Shown here: positions 5,713 through 6,677 of the stretch, in pieces
Layout: each line of letters opens with the position of its first letter
Position numbering within the stretch: position 1 is the stretch's first letter
Assembly (NCBI GenBank): GCA_003694325.1
Contig: RFKJ01000312.1
Span: forward strand, 1 to 6,677
Origin: Deltaproteobacteria bacterium
GTDB taxonomy: Bacteria; Myxococcota_A; UBA796; UBA2385
Direction of reading: 5' to 3'
Length of the DNA stretch: 6,677 nucleotides
The notes under the pieces: generated by a model
Databases searched by the model: none
What the model was told of the DNA's origin: nothing
The model's input: the letters and a program-made list of their open reading frames with translations, nothing else
Made by a program: the position numbers and the translations under genes

Positions 5713-6659
5713 GAGTCCACGGCGGCGTCGCCGGTGTCCACCCGGGCAAGGAAGTCCAGCACCGCACGGTTGAATGCCCGCGGCTCCTGGAAGTTGGGGC
5801 CGTGGGCCGCCCCCTCGATGACCACCAGCTCGGCCCCCAGGGCCTCGGCCAGCCTTCGACCGCTGTCCAGGGGAAACACCGGGTCCTCGGATCCCCACAC
5901 CACGAGGCTGCGGTCCGGCCCCCGCCAGGAGTCGGGGGTGAACACCCCCTCCAGGCCGACCAGGTCGGCGAGCAGGGCCCGGTGGGCGTCCGGGTCCCGC
6001 ACGAACTGGTGGCGCCGGATGTCTTCGAGGAGGAAGCGCGGGATGGGCGGGCCGCCCGGCCGCACCAGGGCGAGGAGGGCCCGCACGTCGTCGGCGTCCT
6101 GGGGCACGAACATGTCGGCCGGGTCCTCCACGCCCAGCCGCTCGAGCATGGCCGCGCGGTCGTCGGCGTCGAACACCGGCCCCGGACTGTCCACGATGAC
6201 CACCGACCGGACGCGCTCCGGGGCGAGCCGGGCGAGCATCAGGGTGACGAAGCCGCCGTAGGAGATCCCCATGACGTCGACCCGTTCGAGCCCCTCCCAC
6301 TCGAGCAGGTCGAGCATGGTGGCCGCCTGCACCGACAATGACGGCGCCACCGGCCCCAGGACGTGGGAGTCCCCGAACCACAGCAGGTCGGGCACGATGA
6401 CGGTGTGCTGGCGCATCAGCGGCCCGAGGTTGCGCTGCCAGGTCAGCAGCCCGTCGCCGCCGAAGCCGTGGATCAGCAGCAGGGGAGGGCCCTCGCCCCC
6501 CCTCCAGTAGCGGACCACCCGGGAGCCGAAGACCGCCCGATGTTCGGTCAGCCCCCGGGCCCGGGACCAGGACTCGATGGCCCGGGTGCCCGTCTTCGAC
6601 AGGCTGCAGGCCGGGAGCTGGAGCGACAGGAGCAGGGGCGCGGCGAAGATGGCGAGCAT
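5700..6659 (-). CDS. Alpha/beta hydrolase with lipoprotein-like signal sequence
   Basis: Alpha/beta-fold hydrolase of 319 residues from the ATG at 6659. The fold elements are all present: oxyanion segment HGFGG (64-68), nucleophile elbow GISYGG with Ser133, acid Asp259 in GSEDPVFP, and catalytic His286 in GAAHGPNF. This is a complete Ser-Asp-His triad, and a lid-like helical insert lies at about 165-235. The N-terminus is a hydrophobic stretch ending in L-P-A-Cys18 followed by Ser, which fits a lipobox and, by the +2 rule, outer-membrane sorting. The stretch has no positive n-region. The frame stays open upstream to the window edge and no Shine-Dalgarno is visible before 6659, so the true start may lie outside. 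Likely activities are lipase, esterase or thioesterase. It is coupled to the acyl-CoA synthetase gene. The exact substrate is unknown. Confidence 0.88.
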   Translation of the reverse strand: MLAIFAAPLLLSLQLPACSLSKTGTRAIESWSRARGLTEHRAVFGSRVVRYWRGGEGPPLLLIHGFGGDGLLTWQRNLGPLMRQHTVIVPDLLWFGDSHVLGPVAPSLSVQAATMLDLLEWEGLERVDVMGISYGGFVTLMLARLAPERVRSVVIVDSPGPVFDADDRAAMLERLGVEDPADMFVPQDADDVRALLALVRPGGPPIPRFLLEDIRRHQFVRDPDAHRALLADLVGLEGVFTPDSWRGPDRSLVVWGSEDPVFPLDSGRRLAEALGAELVVIEGAAHGPNFQEPRAFNRAVLDFLARVDTGDAAVDSEAP

Positions 6660-6677
6660 GGCCGACGATGCATATCC

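Noticed and set aside
3614..5767. A 717-residue minus-strand frame inside the synthetase region
   Set aside because: It is an out-of-frame shadow rich in Arg, Pro, Ala and Gly. The alternative frame carries all adenylate-forming motifs.
3583..6261. A very long plus-strand open frame opposite the acyl-CoA synthetase and hydrolase genes
   Set aside because: Its translation is low-complexity, rich in Gly, Arg, Pro and His, with no domain. It is antisense to two genes with complete catalytic motifs. Long shadow frames are expected at this GC content.
5704..6381. N-terminal extension of the acyl-CoA synthetase to position 6381
   Set aside because: The extra 226 residues are an out-of-frame reading of the hydrolase gene. 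The GTG at 5703 has a ribosome site and a GTGA overlap.

Overview
The window is a very GC-rich bacterial chromosomal segment. Codon third positions are almost all G or C, and starts include GTG and probably TTG or CTG. It holds eight closely packed genes and shows no transposase, phage gene, CRISPR array, tRNA or rRNA. Probable exported proteins and a GspE/PilB-type ATPase suggest a Gram-negative, GC-rich lineage. A myxobacterial or other deltaproteobacterial-type organism is plausible, but that is inference from style, not proof.

Layout, left to right. (1) A plus-strand TerC-family membrane protein (98-892) converges on (2) a small exported cysteine-rich DUF6370-like protein on the minus strand (935-1300). 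A strong GC hairpin lies between them. (3) A plus-strand, N-terminally short GspE/PilB-type secretion or pilus ATPase (1406-2611) is divergent from gene 2. It converges on a minus-strand group, again with a GC hairpin in the 36-base gap. (4) That group, in transcription order, is a small DUF2892/YgaP-like two-helix membrane protein (3734-3522), an ECF-type sigma factor (core 3455-2913) and a soluble zinc-binding anti-sigma factor (2920-2648). The last two overlap by 8 bases. (5) A second minus-strand operon runs from an alpha/beta hydrolase with an N-terminal lipoprotein-like signal (6659-5700) into a long-chain acyl-CoA synthetase-type enzyme (5703-3874). The two are joined by a 4-base GTGA stop/start overlap, and a hairpin follows directly after the last stop.

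How the genes may work together. The hydrolase and acyl-CoA synthetase plausibly release and then activate an acyl chain. The sigma/anti-sigma pair is a regulatory switch whose anti-sigma has the H-x3-C-x2-C zinc motif and no membrane helix, so a cytoplasmic metal or thiol signal is possible. The DUF2892 gene lies just upstream in the same apparent transcript. The TerC protein, DUF6370-like protein and ATPase look like independent single-gene units.

The points most worth a second look are the amide substitutions at the two conserved acidic motif positions of TerC, the start codon of the sigma factor, and a hairpin that encloses the whole Shine-Dalgarno sequence of the DUF2892-sigma operon. 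The ATPase standing alone without pilus or secretion partners is also notable. I did not see clear evidence of a wholly new system.
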